This document shows, one piece after another, positions 32,799 to 33,230 of a stretch of 33,230 nt of DNA. The position numbers and the translations under genes are program-made. Within the stretch, counting starts at the first letter, position 1, and the number at the start of each line of letters is the position of its first letter. Below the pieces are notes generated by a model. That model was given only the letters and a program-made list of their open reading frames with translations. It was not told where the DNA came from and did no database searches. The stretch is from Bacillota bacterium (GTDB taxonomy: Bacteria; Bacillota; UBA994; UBA5500): contig JAAYHE010000047.1 of NCBI GenBank assembly GCA_012735505.1, positions 1-33,230 of the forward strand, read 5' to 3'.

Positions 32799-32824
32799 AA
32801 AAAAAAGAGCGGTCATCAGACCGC
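32799..32824 (-). terminator. Rho-independent terminator after the ymxH-like gene
   Basis: GCGGTC (32809-32814) pairs with GACCGC (32819-32824) around ATCA, and on the transcribed strand TCTTTTTTTT follows. It is short but backed by a long T tract, 6 nt past the gene stop. Confidence 0.85.
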
Positions 32825-32830
32825 CACTGA

Positions 32831-33076
32831 TTAGTCGCCTAGAGGAAAATCTAAAATGATTACATCAGTGCCAATCCGCTTGATGGCCGCCCAGGGTATC
32901 ATAATTTCGTCTCCGCCGTGTCCCCCGAAAAACGCTCTCTTTTCTACCACTAAAGACTGCAGCTGACCGGTATTGGCATCGATAACCAAATCATAGACGC
33001 CTGCCCACCCCAACTTTTTCCCATCATGATAGTTGATTAGCTCTTTCGCGGTCAATTCGCTATAGTATATAGCCAC
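32831..33076 (-). CDS. ymxH: YlmC/YmxH-family PRC-barrel sporulation protein
   Basis: Small PRC-barrel protein of the YlmC/YmxH family: SELTAKELINYHDGKKLG, then a DLVIDANTGQ turn, ending in a short IIPWAAIKRIG-type segment (here IMIPWAAIKRIG). Function in sporulation is by association; the gene often lies near the dipicolinate operon. The start is uncertain. The ATG at 33097 has no ribosome site. The GTG at 33076 (81 residues, listed here) follows AAAGGAG by only 3 nt. The ATA at 33070 lies 9 nt from that site and would make the N-terminus align with the Met-x-x-Ser-Glu start usual in the family. The gene sits alone between terminators. Confidence 0.85.
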   Translation of the reverse strand: MAIYYSELTAKELINYHDGKKLGWAGVYDLVIDANTGQLQSLVVEKRAFFGGHGGDEIMIPWAAIKRIGTDVIILDFPLGD

Positions 33077-33139
33077 CCTCTCCTTTCTGTTTATCATCTA
33101 TTACTAATAGATGCAGCAGGCGACGTTTCTAGCATAAAC

Positions 33140-33167
33140 AAAAAGGGGCTGTCGCACTAACAGCTCC
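33140..33167 (-). terminator. Terminator upstream of ymxH-like gene (first of tandem pair by position)
   Basis: GGGGCTGT (33145-33152) pairs with ACAGCTCC (33160-33167) over 7 of 8 positions around CGCACTA. The transcribed strand continues TTTTTG. It would serve a minus-strand gene beyond the right edge of the window. Confidence 0.7.
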
Positions 33168-33176
33168 TGAAAAAGT

Positions 33177-33216
33177 AAAAGACGGCCCCTGGCGATGATG
33201 CCAGGAGCCGTCTTTT
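33177..33216. terminator. Strong, probably bidirectional terminator
   Basis: AAAAGACGGC (33177-33186) pairs with GCCGTCTTTT (33207-33216). After one C/A mismatch, CCTGGC (33188-33193) pairs with GCCAGG (33200-33205) around GATGAT. T-rich sequence follows on both strands. On the minus strand it precedes the 33140-33167 terminator, making a tandem stop for a gene outside the window. Confidence 0.88.
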
Positions 33217-33230
33217 GCTGTAAGATATAA

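Noticed and set aside
32700-32830. Lysine riboswitch or T-box ahead of the dap/spoVF operon
   Set aside because: The leader is too short and contains only the upstream terminator, a SigK-like promoter and a ribosome site.
33140-33216. Possible end of an insertion sequence (GGGGCTGTCGCAC and repeats)
   Set aside because: Both inverted repeats are better explained as tandem terminators with T tracts; no transposase fragment or target duplication is visible.

Overview
The window reads as chromosomal DNA of an anaerobic, endospore-forming Firmicute (Clostridia-type Bacillota). The reasons are the sporulation genes spoVS, spoVFA/spoVFB (dipicolinate synthase), spoIIIE and a ymxH/ylmC homologue; tepA-ylzJ; strong GGAGG-type ribosome binding sites with many GTG/TTG starts; and ferredoxin-linked 2-oxoacid metabolism. 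Every convincing gene lies on the minus strand, so transcription runs from high to low coordinates. I cannot assign a genus from sequence alone.

Right end to 27.9 kb: tandem terminators belonging to a gene outside the window, then ymxH, then an operon spoVFA-spoVFB-dapG-dapA that makes dipicolinate from the lysine pathway, behind a SigK-like promoter. The asd gene usually found inside this operon is absent. tepA and ylzJ follow; the RNase J gene often seen here is also absent. 27.7-21.7 kb: uppP-spoIIIE-rodZ-like, then rimO-pgsA. 21.5-19.5 kb: an unusual two-gene unit with its own extended -10 promoter and terminator. It encodes a single-pass membrane protein of unknown function translationally coupled to an FtsH-like AAA zinc protease that lacks the extracytoplasmic domain. 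19.3-15.8 kb: cinA, thpR, recA (with an SOS-box-like site) and recX. 15.5-10.7 kb: rny, ymdB-like, spoVS (with a close match to a SigH promoter), an M19 dipeptidase and a PHP phosphoesterase.

Left third (10.5 kb to 1): two adjacent operons that together form an energy-yielding route. The first is a GntR-type regulator, 2-oxoacid:ferredoxin oxidoreductase korDABC and glutamate dehydrogenase. A terminator-like hairpin separates it from the second: methylmalonyl-CoA mutase large and small subunits, the MeaB chaperone, methylmalonyl-CoA epimerase, methylmalonyl-CoA decarboxylase carboxyltransferase subunit and the start of its OadG-type membrane subunit. Read as a pathway this is glutamate -> 2-oxoglutarate -> succinyl-CoA -> methylmalonyl-CoA -> propionyl-CoA, ending in a sodium-pumping decarboxylase. 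The same enzymes except the decarboxylase could also run in the propionate-oxidising direction.

Most interesting points: the pathway assembly, the FtsH-like protease plus partner, two genes (rny and ymxH) whose Shine-Dalgarno sequences point to ATA codons as possible starts, and a 51-codon hydrophobic open frame directly after dapA. No tRNA, rRNA, CRISPR array, insertion sequence or metabolite riboswitch was recognised.
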